This document shows positions 44,881 through 55,279 of a stretch of DNA of 64,000 bases, piece after piece; the stretch's first letter is position 1; every line of letters begins with the position of its first letter. The notes under the pieces were generated by a model that was given only the letters and a program-made list of their open reading frames with translations, searched no databases and was not told where the DNA came from. A program made the translations under genes and the position numbers. The stretch covers positions 186,001 through 250,000 of the forward strand of contig NZ_BAYE01000003.1 of assembly GCF_000685095.1 (NCBI RefSeq), written 5' to 3'. Origin of the DNA: Paraburkholderia caledonica NBRC 102488 (GTDB lineage Bacteria; Pseudomonadota; Gammaproteobacteria; Burkholderiales; Burkholderiaceae).

Positions 44881-45924
44881 ATGCAGACTCCGCGGTTGAA
44901 TATAACGACTATCTGGGGGCGGCTGCCGGCATTTCTATTCTGCGCAGCCGTGTTGTTGTCCGCTACACCGCGGGTTTTTGCACAAACCGACGATCCGCTC
45001 GTCGCCCGCCGCACCGCTGCCGATCTGCTGGATCGCATCCATCAGGCCGCGCAGCAACAGAACTACGAAGGCGCGTTTGTCTATCAGCGGGGCAATTTCG
45101 TCCAGACGTCGCGGATCGCGCACTATGCGACGAAGGCAGACGGCGAATTCGAGCAGCTGGAAAGCCTCGACGGCAAGCCACGCAAGATGCTTCGTCATAA
45201 CGAGGAGCTCTACACCTTCGTGCCGGAACGGCATTTGTGCGTTGTCGAAAAGCGCCAGAACAAAGACTCGTTCCCCGCGCTGCTTGCCGTAAGCGGCGAG
45301 CAGGTTCTGTCGGTGTACGAGCCGAAACTGCTCGGCGACGACCGCGTTGCGGGCATCGAAAGTCAGGTGATCGAGCTCGATCCGAAAGACGCCTACCGAT
45401 TCGCTTACAAACTGTGGGCCGACAAGAAAACCGGCCTGCTGCTGCGCGCACAAACGCTCGATCCGAGCGGTCAGGTGCTCGAGCAACTGTCGTTCTCGCA
45501 GATCCGCATCGGGGTGCCCGTCGACAAGGCGGGCATTGTCAACGGTATTCGCAATACCGCGGGCTGGACGGTGGTGCATCCGCCGATCGAACCGGTCGAT
45601 ATGGCCGCGCAGGGCTGGCAGTTCGGGGTGACGGTGCCGGGCTTTCGCAAGATCCGTGAACTGCGCCGTCCCATGGCGGCACGCGAAGCAGGTCAGCCCA
45701 CCATTCCTGTGGATCAGGCGGTGTTCTCCGACGGTCTCGCCGCGATCTCGGTGTTCATCGAGCCGGTTGAAAACAACACGCGCAAGGAAGGCGCGGGCAG
45801 TACCGGTGCTACGCACGTACTAGTCAAGCGCCGCGGCGACTTCTGGATTACCCTGCTCGGAGAAGTGCCCCAGACCACGTTGCAGCAATTCGCGTCTGCC
45901 ATAGAATACAAGGCTCCGAAGTAA
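44881..45924 (+). CDS. rseB: sigma-E regulatory protein RseB/MucB
   Basis: About 347 residues with a signal peptide (IWGRLPAFLFCAAVLLSATP, cleavage near residue 36). The large N-terminal domain (LLDRIHQAAQQQNYEGAFVY) resembles lipoprotein-sensing LolA/LolB folds, and the C-terminal domain (GWQFGVTVPGFRKIRE) binds RseA. RseB protects RseA from cleavage until it senses mislocalised lipoproteins or LPS. Starts one base after the rseA stop region; coupling is likely. Confidence 0.93.
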   Translation: MQTPRLNITTIWGRLPAFLFCAAVLLSATPRVFAQTDDPLVARRTAADLLDRIHQAAQQQNYEGAFVYQRGNFVQTSRIAHYATKADGEFEQLESLDGKPRKMLRHNEELYTFVPERHLCVVEKRQNKDSFPALLAVSGEQVLSVYEPKLLGDDRVAGIESQVIELDPKDAYRFAYKLWADKKTGLLLRAQTLDPSGQVLEQLSFSQIRIGVPVDKAGIVNGIRNTAGWTVVHPPIEPVDMAAQGWQFGVTVPGFRKIRELRRPMAAREAGQPTIPVDQAVFSDGLAAISVFIEPVENNTRKEGAGSTGATHVLVKRRGDFWITLLGEVPQTTLQQFASAIEYKAPK

Positions 45925-45959
45925 TCCTCCGAATCCTGAATCCCTCGGCTTCCTACGAT

Positions 45960-47486
45960 ATGACGACTTTCTCGGTGCGCAAATTCCTCGCGGCCGCGGT
46001 GGTGGCGGCATGTTTGCCGTTCGCACCGCATACGGCGTCAGCGGCCTCCGCAGCCAATCTGCCCGACTTCACCGACCTCGTCGACAAAGTTGGTCCGGCG
46101 GTCGTCAACATTCGCACGACCACGCGCGTGACGAACAGTGGCGCGCGCGGCGGCTTGCCGCCCGGCATGGACGACGGCGACATGTCGGAGTTCTTCCGGC
46201 GCTTTTTCGGCATTCCGATGCCGCAGTCGCCGCAATCTCCCGGCGCGCCGCGCGGCGGGGACAATGGTGGCCATGGCGGCAGCGGCGGTAGTGGTGGCAG
46301 CCAGGACACGCCGGACAGCAACGATCCCGAACAGAACAGCGGCGTCGGCTCGGGTTTCATCCTGTCGGCGGACGGCTACGTGATGACCAACGCGCACGTG
46401 ATCGACGACGCGGACACCATTTACGTCACGCTCACAGACAAGCGCGAATTCAAGGCGAAGCTGATCGGCGTGGATGACCGCACCGACGTCGCGGTCGTGA
46501 AGATCAGCGCGGCGAATCTGCCGACCATCACCATCGGCGACTCGAACAAGGTTCGCGTGGGCGAGTGGGTGGTCGCAATCGGCTCGCCGTTCGGGCTCGA
46601 GAACACGGTGACGGCCGGCATCGTCAGCGCGAAGGGACGTGACACGGGCGACTATCTGCCGTTCATCCAGACCGACGTAGCCGTCAACCCGGGCAATTCG
46701 GGCGGACCGCTCATCAACATGCAGGGCGAAGTGATCGGCATCAACTCGCAGATCTACAGCCGTACCGGCGGCTTTATGGGCATTTCGTTCGCGATTCCGA
46801 TCGACGAAGCGATGCGCGTGGCCGATCAGTTGAAAGCGTCGGGCAAGGTGGTGCGCGGCCGGATCGCGGTGGCGATCGGCGAAGTGACCAAAGACGTCGC
46901 TGATTCCCTTGGTCTGCCGAAGTCGCAGGGCGCGCTTGTCAGCAGCGTTGAGCCGGGCGGTCCGGCGGACAAGGCGGGCGTGCAGCCAGGCGACATCATC
47001 CTGAAGTTCAATGGCCATTCGGTCGATACGGCTACGGACTTGCCGCGCATGGTCGGCGATACCAAGCCGGGCACGAAGGCGACCATTACGGTCTGGCGCA
47101 AGGGCCAAACCCGCGAGTTGCCGGTCACGATTGCAGAGATGCAGCCGGACAAGACTGCGAAGGCCGATCAGCGCAAGCCACAGGCGCCCAAGCAACGCGC
47201 CACGAATGCGCTCGGCCTGGCCGTCAGCGACATCCCGGCCGATCAGCTAAAGGCGCTGAAACTGCGCAACGGTGTGCAGATCGACGCCGTGGACGGTCAG
47301 GCGGCACGCGTCGGCCTGCAAAAAGGCGACATCGTCCTGCGTGTGGGCGACACGGACATCACGAGCGCGAAACAGTTCGACGAACTGACCTCGCATCTGG
47401 ACTCGCAGAAGATGGTCGCACTGCTGGTGCGTCGCGGCGAGAACACTCAGTTCGTGCCAATTCGCCCGCGCAGCGCTCAGAAATGA
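45960..47486 (+). CDS. mucD: periplasmic serine protease DegP/MucD
   Basis: 508 residues. Signal peptide (MTTFSVRKFLAAAVVAACLP, cleavage near residue 29), a Gly/Ser/Pro-rich linker (about 85-125), then the trypsin-like domain: His in MTNAHVIDDADT (about 145), Asp in RTDVAVVKI (about 175), Ser in NPGNSGGPL (about 246). Two PDZ domains follow (about 285-375 and 415-500). MucD degrades misfolded periplasmic proteins and acts as the output of the sigma-E module here. Confidence 0.95.
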   Translation: MTTFSVRKFLAAAVVAACLPFAPHTASAASAANLPDFTDLVDKVGPAVVNIRTTTRVTNSGARGGLPPGMDDGDMSEFFRRFFGIPMPQSPQSPGAPRGGDNGGHGGSGGSGGSQDTPDSNDPEQNSGVGSGFILSADGYVMTNAHVIDDADTIYVTLTDKREFKAKLIGVDDRTDVAVVKISAANLPTITIGDSNKVRVGEWVVAIGSPFGLENTVTAGIVSAKGRDTGDYLPFIQTDVAVNPGNSGGPLINMQGEVIGINSQIYSRTGGFMGISFAIPIDEAMRVADQLKASGKVVRGRIAVAIGEVTKDVADSLGLPKSQGALVSSVEPGGPADKAGVQPGDIILKFNGHSVDTATDLPRMVGDTKPGTKATITVWRKGQTRELPVTIAEMQPDKTAKADQRKPQAPKQRATNALGLAVSDIPADQLKALKLRNGVQIDAVDGQAARVGLQKGDIVLRVGDTDITSAKQFDELTSHLDSQKMVALLVRRGENTQFVPIRPRSAQK

Positions 47487-47746
47487 CAACGGTGGCGCCG
47501 CTCAGGCTCTATTCGCGCGCGTGGTGCCACTTGTGCGACGACATGCGCACCGCGCTCGAGCCCTTGCTGGCCGAGTTCGGCGCGCAAGTAGAAGTCATCG
47601 ACGTCGACAGCGATCCCTCGCTCGAAGCCCGCTACAACGAGCTGGTGCCGGTCCTGTTGTGCGACGGAATCGAGCTTTGTCACTACCATCTTGACGAATC
47701 GCGGGTGCGTGACGCGTTGGCTGCCCGCACCGCTGCGGCTTCCTGA
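47483..47746 (+). CDS. glutaredoxin-like protein (DUF836 type)
   Basis: 87 residues with the redox motif WCHLCDD (CxxC about 13-16) in a thioredoxin-like fold (LRLYSRAWCHLC, then VPVLLCDGIEL). The family occurs at the end of rseA-rseB-degP operons in this group. The ATG overlaps the mucD stop (ATGA). Its target, perhaps a cytosolic protein thiol, is unknown. Confidence 0.87.
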   Translation: MTTVAPLRLYSRAWCHLCDDMRTALEPLLAEFGAQVEVIDVDSDPSLEARYNELVPVLLCDGIELCHYHLDESRVRDALAARTAAAS

Positions 47747-47896
47747 GCCGGTCTTTCGTCGACGGTCTCTGCGTCCATGCCCTGCAAGATGCGCCGGGCA
47801 CCGGCCTTTTCGGCTAAAATGGATAAGTTTTTCACCTACTTACAAGGCGTGCTCCGCTATTGTCCGAGCGCGCCTTTTTTGCTTGATCGGCACTGA

Positions 47897-49690
47897 ATGG
47901 ATCATATTCGTAACTTCTCGATCATTGCGCACATCGACCATGGCAAGTCGACGCTTGCCGATCGCATCATCCAGATTTGCGGCGGTTTGTCCGACCGCGA
48001 GATGGAAGCTCAGGTGCTCGACTCGATGGACCTCGAGCGCGAGCGCGGCATCACTATCAAGGCACAGACTGCGGCCCTGACCTATCGCGCCCGCGACGGC
48101 AAGGTCTACAACCTGAACATGATCGACACGCCGGGGCACGTCGACTTCTCGTACGAAGTCAGCCGCTCGCTGTCCGCGTGCGAGGGCGCGCTGCTGGTGG
48201 TCGACGCAAGCCAGGGCGTAGAGGCGCAAACAGTCGCCAACTGCTATACGGCAATCGAACTCGGCGTCGACGTCATTCCGGTGCTCAACAAGATCGATTT
48301 GCCGGCCGCGAATCCCGAGAACGCGATCGCCGAGATTGAAGACGTAATCGGTATTGACGCGACCGACGCCACGCATTGCAGCGCCAAGACGGGCCAGGGC
48401 GTGGAAGACGTGCTCGAAGCGTTGATCGCGAAAGTGCCGCCGCCGAAGGGCGATCCGGAAGCGCCGTTGCAGGCGCTGATCATCGACTCGTGGTTCGACA
48501 ACTACGTCGGCGTCGTGATGCTCGTGCGTATCGTCAACGGCACACTGCGTCCAAAAGACAAAATCCGCATGATGGCGACCGGCGCGCAGTATCCGGTCGA
48601 ACACATCGGCGTGTTCACGCCGAAGTCCAAGAACCTCGAATCGTTGTCGGCGGGGCAGGTGGGTTTCATCATCGCCGGCATCAAGGAATTGGCCGCGGCG
48701 AAGGTGGGTGACACCGTCACGCTGGTGAACGCGCCTGCTGCCGAGCCGTTACCTGGCTTCAAGGAAGTGAAGCCACAGGTGTTCGCCGGCCTGTATCCGG
48801 TCGAAGCGAACCAGTACGACGCGCTGCGCGACTCGCTTGAAAAGCTGAAGCTAAACGACGCATCGTTGCAATACGAGCCCGAAGTTTCGCAGGCGCTCGG
48901 TTTCGGTTTCCGTTGCGGCTTCCTGGGTCTGCTGCACATGGAGATCGTGCAGGAACGTCTCGAACGCGAGTTCGACATGGACCTGATCACCACGGCGCCG
49001 ACCGTCGTGTACGAAGTCCTGCAACGCGACGGCACAACCATCATGGTCGAAAATCCGGCCAAGATGCCGGAGCCCTCGAAGATCGAAGAAGTGCGCGAAC
49101 CGATCGTCACCGTGAACCTGTACATGCCGCAGGACTACGTCGGTTCGGTGATCACGCTGTGTACGCAAAAGCGCGGCAACCAGATCAACATGCAGTATCA
49201 CGGCCGTCAGGTGCAGTTGACCTACGAGATTCCGATGGGCGAGGTCGTGCTTGATTTCTTCGATCGGCTGAAATCGATCTCGCGCGGTTACGCGTCGATG
49301 GATTACGAATTCAAGGAATATCGCGCGTCCGACGTCGTAAAGGTCGACATGCTGATCAACGGCGACAAGGTGGACGCGCTGTCGGTCATCGTGCACCGTT
49401 CGCAAAGCCAGTACCGCGGTCGCGAAGTCGCGGCGAAAATGCGCGAACTGATTCCGCGCCAGATGTACGACGTTGCGATCCAGGCCACGATTGGCTCGAA
49501 TATCATCGCTCGCGAAAACATTAAAGCATTGCGTAAGAACGTGCTGGCAAAATGCTACGGCGGCGATATTTCACGTAAGAAAAAGCTGCTGGAAAAGCAG
49601 AAGGCAGGCAAGAAGCGAATGAAGCAGGTGGGGTCCGTCGAGATTCCGCAAGAGGCTTTCCTCGCCATCCTGCGTGTCGAAGACAAATAA
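47897..49690 (+). CDS. lepA: elongation factor 4 (LepA)
   Basis: 597 residues. GTPase motifs: [13 protein letters not shown] (about 11-23), [14 protein letters not shown] (about 78), NKIDLPAA (about 132). The C-terminal domain [24 protein letters not shown] (here [20 protein letters not shown]) is diagnostic. LepA is a ribosome-associated GTPase that aids 30S assembly and restart. It heads a lepA-lepB-rnc-era unit. Confidence 0.98.
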   Translation: MDHIRNFSIIAHIDHGKSTLADRIIQICGGLSDREMEAQVLDSMDLERERGITIKAQTAALTYRARDGKVYNLNMIDTPGHVDFSYEVSRSLSACEGALLVVDASQGVEAQTVANCYTAIELGVDVIPVLNKIDLPAANPENAIAEIEDVIGIDATDATHCSAKTGQGVEDVLEALIAKVPPPKGDPEAPLQALIIDSWFDNYVGVVMLVRIVNGTLRPKDKIRMMATGAQYPVEHIGVFTPKSKNLESLSAGQVGFIIAGIKELAAAKVGDTVTLVNAPAAEPLPGFKEVKPQVFAGLYPVEANQYDALRDSLEKLKLNDASLQYEPEVSQALGFGFRCGFLGLLHMEIVQERLEREFDMDLITTAPTVVYEVLQRDGTTIMVENPAKMPEPSKIEEVREPIVTVNLYMPQDYVGSVITLCTQKRGNQINMQYHGRQVQLTYEIPMGEVVLDFFDRLKSISRGYASMDYEFKEYRASDVVKVDMLINGDKVDALSVIVHRSQSQYRGREVAAKMRELIPRQMYDVAIQATIGSNIIARENIKALRKNVLAKCYGGDISRKKKLLEKQKAGKKRMKQVGSVEIPQEAFLAILRVEDK

Positions 49691-49708
49691 GACGAACAAC
49701 GGAACCCT

Positions 49709-50602
49709 ATGAATTTTGCGCTGATTCTTTTTGTGCTCGTCGTTTTGACGGGCGTCGCATGGGTCGCAGACAAACTGGTGTTCATGCCGCAAAGGCGGCG
49801 CGCGGCGGAAGCCGCGGTCGCTGAGTTCGACCGTCAGCAGGCACGTATCGGTGAGCGTTTCGCCGACGAAAACGCCGCGCAGACGCGCGCGCGACTGCGT
49901 GACGACAAGCTGCGCCAACCATGGTGGCTCGAGTATTCCGCGAGCTTTTTCCCGGTGATTCTGGTGGTTTTCGTAGTGCGCTCGTTCGTTGTGGAGCCGT
50001 TCAAGATTCCGTCCGGCTCAATGGTGCCAACGCTGCTGGTGGGCGACTTCATCCTCGTCAATAAATTCGATTACGGTATCCGCCTGCCCATCGTCAATAC
50101 GAAAATCACAGAGGGCCGGCCGCTCCAGCGCGGCGACGTTGTGGTGTTCCGCTATCCGAAAGACGAGTCGGTCGACTATATCAAGCGAGTGATCGGCTTG
50201 CCGGGCGACACGGTTGCGTATCAGGACAAGCAGCTCACCATCAACGGCAAGCCGGTGCCTGAAACGCCGCTGCCCGATTATCTCGACGAGGAGCGTCTTG
50301 GCTACGCGAAACAGTTCGAGGAAAATCTGGACGGCCGCAAGAACGCAATTTTGAACAATCCCGCCGTGCCGCCGTTTATCGTCGGCGCAGAAGATTATCC
50401 GTATCGCGACAACTGCACTTACAACGCGCGCGGCGTGATTTGCAAAGTGCCGCCGGGCAATTACTTCATGATGGGCGACAACCGCGATAACAGCGCCGAC
50501 AGCCGTTACTGGGGTTTTGCGCCGGACAAGAATATTGTCGGCCGCGCGTTTTTCATCTGGATGAACTTCAGCAATCTCAAGCGCATCGGCTCGTTCCAGT
50601 AA
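49709..50602 (+). CDS. lepB: signal peptidase I
   Basis: 297 residues. Two N-terminal membrane helices (about 2-20 and 75-95), catalytic Ser in IPSGSMVPTLLVGDF (about 104) and Lys in DYIKRVIGLPGD (about 159). The family box MGDNRDNSADSRYWG lies near residue 254. LepB cleaves Sec signal peptides at the outer face of the inner membrane. Located 18 bp after lepA. Confidence 0.97.
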   Translation: MNFALILFVLVVLTGVAWVADKLVFMPQRRRAAEAAVAEFDRQQARIGERFADENAAQTRARLRDDKLRQPWWLEYSASFFPVILVVFVVRSFVVEPFKIPSGSMVPTLLVGDFILVNKFDYGIRLPIVNTKITEGRPLQRGDVVVFRYPKDESVDYIKRVIGLPGDTVAYQDKQLTINGKPVPETPLPDYLDEERLGYAKQFEENLDGRKNAILNNPAVPPFIVGAEDYPYRDNCTYNARGVICKVPPGNYFMMGDNRDNSADSRYWGFAPDKNIVGRAFFIWMNFSNLKRIGSFQ

Positions 50603-50788
50603 GCTTTTCGCCGACCGCATGACGCGCTGCGAACGTGATCGCTTATCGACGATCAACGATCACGTGAACGACCCTGCGGGCGCCGCGCGTTATCGCTACA
50701 TAAAGTCCTCTAACGTCGCTTCACCACGCTTTCCCCGTCGGGCCGGCCGCGTTTTCGCCCGGCCCGGCGCCCGCGTTATACTCTGCCC

Positions 50789-52132
50789 ATGCCCTCATCT
50801 CCGTTGGAAAGCCGTCTGCGCTACGAATTTCGCAATGCGGAATTGCTGCGCCAGGCTTTAACACACCGCAGTCACAGTTCCACGCATAACGAACGGCTCG
50901 AATTTCTAGGCGATTCCGTTCTGAATTGCGCGGTGGCTGCGCTTTTGTTCCAACGTTTCGGGAAGCTGGACGAAGGCGACTTGTCTCGCGTTCGCGCTAA
51001 TCTCGTTAAACAGCAATCGCTTTACGAAATCGCTCAGGCCCTGAATATCTCCGAAGGACTTCGGCTCGGGGAGGGCGAACTGCGCAGCGGCGGCTTCCGT
51101 AGGCCGTCAATCCTTGCTGACACGCTTGAAGCGGTGCTGGGCGCAGTGTTCCTCGACGGCGGTTTCGAAGCCGCCCAGACGGTCATTAAGCGCCTGTACG
51201 TGCCGATCCTCGATCACATCGACCCGCGTACGCTCGGCAAAGATGCGAAGACGCTTTTGCAGGAATATCTGCAAGGTCACAAGATCGCTTTGCCCACGTA
51301 CACCGTTGTGGCCACGCATGGTGCGGCGCACAATCAGCAATTCGAAGTTGAATGTACGGTGCCGAAGCTGGACGTGAAGGTCTCTGGCTCTGGCGCCAGT
51401 CGGCGCGCGGCTGAGCAGGCCGCAGCCAAAAAAGCGCTCGACGAGGTCCTCGCCGCCGCGCCGGCAGTCGTCGGCAAGTCAAAGCGTTCAAAAGGCGCGC
51501 GCGCAGCGAAAAATGTCGAGCTTGAAATTGTCCCCGGCGTGACTGGCGTCCAGACCGCCCTCGACCTGCGCAGCCCGGATCGTAAGAGCGAGCGTGGCGC
51601 GGCGAAGGGAGAACCGCGGGTAACGTCCGGAACAGAGCCCGCCGCGGAGCGTAGCGCTTTGGCGGCGGTGGTTGCGGCTGCACCGCTGGCGGTGATTCGC
51701 GCGGCGCACGTCGAGTACAGCGCCCCGGAACGCGCCGATAAGGGCGAGCGACTGGAGAAAGCCGATAGGGCGGAAAAGTTCGAGAAATCGGATAGAGCCG
51801 CCGCGCAGCCTGGCGACAAATCGGCGGAAAAATCAGCAGGGGACAAGCCGGCGGACAAGCTGGATGCGCGGTTGGCCGAAGCCAGGCCAGTAGAGCCAAA
51901 ACCCGCCGACCCGAAAACCGCCAACGCGTCGTCCGCAGACCTGAAGCCGGCCGAACCCAAGCCCATCGACACAAAGGCAGAGTCCGCCGTCCGCGGCGTA
52001 GACAAACCGTCCCGCAGTCGCGAGCCGGCGTCCGACGCTGTATCGCCCGCGACGAACACTGCGGCCCCCACCGAAAACGAACCCGGCGTAGCCGACGCGG
52101 TACAAACGCGCGTCGCCGACGCGGGCCATTGA
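50789..52132 (+). CDS. rnc: ribonuclease III with long C-terminal extension
   Basis: 447 residues, almost twice the E. coli length (226). The catalytic domain carries [12 protein letters not shown] (about 34-45) with the metal-binding Glu/Asp; the dsRNA-binding domain (about 155-222) ends with [17 protein letters not shown]. From about 230 to the end the protein is disordered and rich in Lys, Glu, Asp, Ala and Pro (for example [20 protein letters not shown]). RNase III cuts double-stranded RNA in rRNA maturation. The codon use of the tail is like the rest, so it is not a fusion with foreign DNA. Confidence 0.95.
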   Translation: MPSSPLESRLRYEFRNAELLRQALTHRSHSSTHNERLEFLGDSVLNCAVAALLFQRFGKLDEGDLSRVRANLVKQQSLYEIAQALNISEGLRLGEGELRSGGFRRPSILADTLEAVLGAVFLDGGFEAAQTVIKRLYVPILDHIDPRTLGKDAKTLLQEYLQGHKIALPTYTVVATHGAAHNQQFEVECTVPKLDVKVSGSGASRRAAEQAAAKKALDEVLAAAPAVVGKSKRSKGARAAKNVELEIVPGVTGVQTALDLRSPDRKSERGAAKGEPRVTSGTEPAAERSALAAVVAAAPLAVIRAAHVEYSAPERADKGERLEKADRAEKFEKSDRAAAQPGDKSAEKSAGDKPADKLDARLAEARPVEPKPADPKTANASSADLKPAEPKPIDTKAESAVRGVDKPSRSREPASDAVSPATNTAAPTENEPGVADAVQTRVADAGH

Positions 52133-52184
52133 TTGCCCCGGTGCGCCACCCGAGCGCGTCGATCCGAACCTGCCGTAGCCCAAT

Positions 52185-53084
52185 ATGAACGCTCCCACTC
52201 CCACTGGTTTCCGCTGCGGCATGGTCGCGATCGTCGGCCGCCCTAACGTCGGCAAATCCACGCTGATGAACGCGCTGGTCGGCCAGAAAGTCAGCATCAC
52301 GTCGCGCAAGGCGCAGACTACGCGCCATCGCATCACCGGCATCCATACGCTCGAAGACGTCCAATACATTTTCGTCGACACGCCCGGCTTTCAGACCAAG
52401 CACAGCGGCGCGCTGAACCGTTCGCTGAACCGCGCGGTGACGTCTACGCTGACTTCCGTCGATACGATCCTGTTCGTGATCGAAGCCGGCCGTTTCGGCC
52501 CGGACGACCAGAAAGTGCTCGACCTGATTCCGCCTTCTGTACCCACGTTGCTGATTGCAAACAAGCTCGATCGTGTGTCGGATAAAGACTCGCTGTTTCC
52601 GTTCATGCAGCAGGTGAGCGCGCTGCGCCAGTTCAGCGAGATCGTGCCGCTGTCGGCCAAAAACCCGGACGACATCAAGCGCCTGATGGCCACCGTCAAG
52701 CCGTACCTGCCGGAAGGCGCACCGATTTACGGCGAAGACGATCTCACCGATCGCAGCGAGCGCTTTCTTGCGGCCGAGATTCTGCGCGAGAAAGTTTTCC
52801 GCTGGACCGGCGACGAACTGCCGTACACGAGCACCGTGCTGATCGACAAGTTCGAAACCGAAGGACGCCTGCGCCGCATCTTCGCGACGATCCTCGTCGA
52901 GCGCGACACGCACAAGGCAATGATCATCGGCCAGAAGGGTGCGAAGCTGAAGCAGATCAGCACCGAGGCGCGCCTCGACATGGAGAAGCTGTTCGACGGA
53001 CCCATATATCTGGAAACCTTCATCAAGGTGAAGAGCGGGTGGGCCGACAACGAAGCAGGACTTCGTGCGTATGGGTACGAATGA
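52185..53084 (+). CDS. era: GTPase Era
   Basis: 299 residues. G1 [19 protein letters not shown] (about 17-35), G3 DTPGFQTKH (about 66), G4 NKLDRV (about 126), and a C-terminal KH domain with [21 protein letters not shown] (about 246). Era binds 16S rRNA and is needed for 30S assembly. Located 52 bp after rnc and overlapping recO. Confidence 0.98.
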   Translation: MNAPTPTGFRCGMVAIVGRPNVGKSTLMNALVGQKVSITSRKAQTTRHRITGIHTLEDVQYIFVDTPGFQTKHSGALNRSLNRAVTSTLTSVDTILFVIEAGRFGPDDQKVLDLIPPSVPTLLIANKLDRVSDKDSLFPFMQQVSALRQFSEIVPLSAKNPDDIKRLMATVKPYLPEGAPIYGEDDLTDRSERFLAAEILREKVFRWTGDELPYTSTVLIDKFETEGRLRRIFATILVERDTHKAMIIGQKGAKLKQISTEARLDMEKLFDGPIYLETFIKVKSGWADNEAGLRAYGYE

Positions 53085-53988
53085 CGCGTGGGTCACGCTG
53101 AATTCCGACACGGATCCGGACGACGCGGAGCCGGCCGCGCCGTCACGCGAGCCGTCAAAGCCGGCTCGCGCCAGCCGCAAATCTTCCACTAAAAGCACCT
53201 CCGACACCGGCCCCGATGACGCGCCTCGCAAGGCGCCGGCTCGCCGGTCCTCGCGCGGTTCCACATCGGCTTCCGAATACCGCATCGCCGAGCAGCCCGC
53301 CTTCGTTCTGCATAGCTATCCGTATCGTGAGACGAGTTTGATCATCGACGTGCTGTCGCGCGATCACGGTCGCCTCGCGCTCGTCGCCAAGGGCGCGAAG
53401 CGTCCGCACTCCGCGTTGCGCGGCGTGCTGCAAACGTTCCAGCCACTTGCGCTGTCGTGGTCCGGCAGAGGCGAGGTGCGCACGCTGACCGGCGCCGAGT
53501 GGGTCGGCGGCATGCTGCCTTTAACGGGCGACGCGCTGCTGTGCGGCTTCTATGTGAACGAACTCCTCGTGAAGTTCTGCGCGCGCGAAGATCCGCATCC
53601 GCAACTGTTCCATCACTACGTCGTCACCATGACGCGTCTCGCGCACGACGAGCCGCCGGTCCAGGTGTTACGTTCGTTCGAGCGCGTGTTGCTGCGCGAA
53701 ACTGGTTACGCGATGGCGCTCGATCGCACGGTCGCGCGCAAAGCGGTCGAAGCCGGCAGCCGTTATGTGTTCGATCCGGAGCGCGGCGTGCGCGAAGCAT
53801 CCGACGATCTGCCGTCGCAGTGGCCGGTGATTGCAGGTCAAACCTTGCTCGATATGGAAAAGGACGATTACCATCGGGCGCAGACCGTGGCGCAAAGCAA
53901 AACGCTGATGCGCTTTCTGCTCAACACTTATCTTGGCGGCACGCCGCTCGCGACGCGCCAGATCCTGATCGACTTGCAGAACTTATGA
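53071..53988 (+). CDS. recO: DNA repair protein RecO with N-terminal extension
   Basis: About 305 residues. The recognisable RecO domain begins near residue 70 ([20 protein letters not shown]). The first 70 residues are Ser/Pro/Lys/Arg-rich and disordered. RecO helps load RecA at gaps with RecR. The start overlaps the end of era; ATG 53071 and GTG 53065 are both possible. A zinc-binding C-terminal motif typical of some RecO proteins is not seen. Confidence 0.9.
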   Translation: MGTNDAWVTLNSDTDPDDAEPAAPSREPSKPARASRKSSTKSTSDTGPDDAPRKAPARRSSRGSTSASEYRIAEQPAFVLHSYPYRETSLIIDVLSRDHGRLALVAKGAKRPHSALRGVLQTFQPLALSWSGRGEVRTLTGAEWVGGMLPLTGDALLCGFYVNELLVKFCAREDPHPQLFHHYVVTMTRLAHDEPPVQVLRSFERVLLRETGYAMALDRTVARKAVEAGSRYVFDPERGVREASDDLPSQWPVIAGQTLLDMEKDDYHRAQTVAQSKTLMRFLLNTYLGGTPLATRQILIDLQNL

Positions 53989-54749
53989 GCTTCTTTCTAA
54001 CGTCGCCGAATGTGATCGATCTCGGCGTGAACATCGATCACGTCGCCACGCTGCGCAACGCGCGCGGAACTTTGTACCCCGACCCGATCCGCGCCGCGCT
54101 GATGGCCGAGGAAGCCGGCGCCGACGTCATCACGTTGCATCTGCGCGAAGATCGCCGCCATATCGTCGACGCCGATGTGCGCGCGCTGCGCCCGCTGCTC
54201 AAGACGCGCATGAACCTCGAATGCGCGGTCACGCAGGAGATGCTCGACATCGCCTGCGAAGTAAAACCGCATGACGTTTGCCTCGTGCCGGAAAAGCGTC
54301 AGGAATTGACGACAGAAGGCGGTCTGGACGTCGCCGGTCAGTTCGAGGCCGTGCGCGCTGCGTGCAGGCAACTGGCCGACGCGAACTCACGCGTGTCGCT
54401 CTTCATCGATCCGGACGAGACGCAGATCCGTGCAGCGCACGAAGCCGGCGCACCGGTAATCGAGTTGCACACCGGGCGTTATGCCGAGGCGCGCGATCCA
54501 GGCGAACAACAGCGCGAATATGAGCGCGTGGTTCGCGCGGTCGAATTCGGCGCGACGCTCGGTATCAAGGTGAACGCAGGCCACGGCCTGCACTACACGA
54601 ACGTCCAGCAGATCGCGGCGATCGACGGCATCGTCGAGCTGAATATCGGTCACGCGATCGTCGCGCATGCGATTTTCGCGGGCTGGGACAACGCGGTGCG
54701 CGAGATGAAGGCGATCATGGTCGCCGCCCGTCTCGGCGCACGTGCGTAA
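53985..54749 (+). CDS. pdxJ: pyridoxine 5'-phosphate synthase
   Basis: 254 residues. PdxJ condenses 1-deoxyxylulose 5-phosphate with aminoacetone phosphate to give pyridoxine phosphate. [17 protein letters not shown] at the start, [14 protein letters not shown] motif (here [10 protein letters not shown], about 50), and [11 protein letters not shown] near residue 200 are diagnostic. Its ATG overlaps the recO stop (ATGA). Confidence 0.97.
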   Translation: MSFFLTSPNVIDLGVNIDHVATLRNARGTLYPDPIRAALMAEEAGADVITLHLREDRRHIVDADVRALRPLLKTRMNLECAVTQEMLDIACEVKPHDVCLVPEKRQELTTEGGLDVAGQFEAVRAACRQLADANSRVSLFIDPDETQIRAAHEAGAPVIELHTGRYAEARDPGEQQREYERVVRAVEFGATLGIKVNAGHGLHYTNVQQIAAIDGIVELNIGHAIVAHAIFAGWDNAVREMKAIMVAARLGARA

Positions 54750-54769
54750 CGCGTAAGGGCCGGTCCCCT

Positions 54770-55216
54770 ATGGCGATCTACGGTATCGGTACAGACATCG
54801 TTCAGGTGAGTCGCGTGGCGGCGGTCATGACGCGCACCAACGGCCGCTTTGCCGAGAAGGTACTCGGCCCAGACGAATTACGTGTATACCACGCGCGCAA
54901 CGCTCGTTCGGCCGCGCGCGGGCTCGCATTCCTCGCCACGAGATTCTCGGCGAAGGAGGCGTTTTCGAAGGCGATCGGTCTCGGCATGCACTGGCCCATG
55001 ACATGGCGCGCGCTGCAAACGCTCAATAAGCCGAGCGGCGAACCGATGGTGGTCGCATCCGGGGAGTTGGCCGAATGGCTCGAGACGCGCGGCATCACGG
55101 CGCGCGTCACGATCACCGACGAGCGCGATTACGCCGTGTCGTTCGTGATTGCCGAGAGTGCGCAAGCAGAAGGGGCGAACGGCTCCAACCCGGAAGCTGC
55201 AGCTAACCAGAAATAA
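54770..55216 (+). CDS. acpS: holo-ACP synthase
   Basis: 148 residues. AcpS attaches the 4'-phosphopantetheine arm to Acp[15 protein letters not shown] (Asp 9) and [12 protein letters not shown] (Glu about 65) are the metal and CoA-binding motifs. It lies 20 bp after pdxJ, the usual pdxJ-acpS arrangement. The C-terminal 20 residues are polar and probably disordered. Confidence 0.96.
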   Translation: MAIYGIGTDIVQVSRVAAVMTRTNGRFAEKVLGPDELRVYHARNARSAARGLAFLATRFSAKEAFSKAIGLGMHWPMTWRALQTLNKPSGEPMVVASGELAEWLETRGITARVTITDERDYAVSFVIAESAQAEGANGSNPEAAANQK

Positions 55217-55279
55217 TTGCGAACGCGGCCCGCGCGGTCGCGTATCTCCTTGCTTCACGCAATCTTCAAGCGGAAATCA

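Noticed and set aside
51186..53285. A 699-codon frame antisense to rnc, era and recO
   Set aside because: It has an abnormal composition and runs across three well-identified genes; no protein family is visible.
53457..53984. Upstream extension of pdxJ
   Set aside because: It is an alternate frame of recO; PdxJ proteins begin at the [14 protein letters not shown] sequence at 53985.
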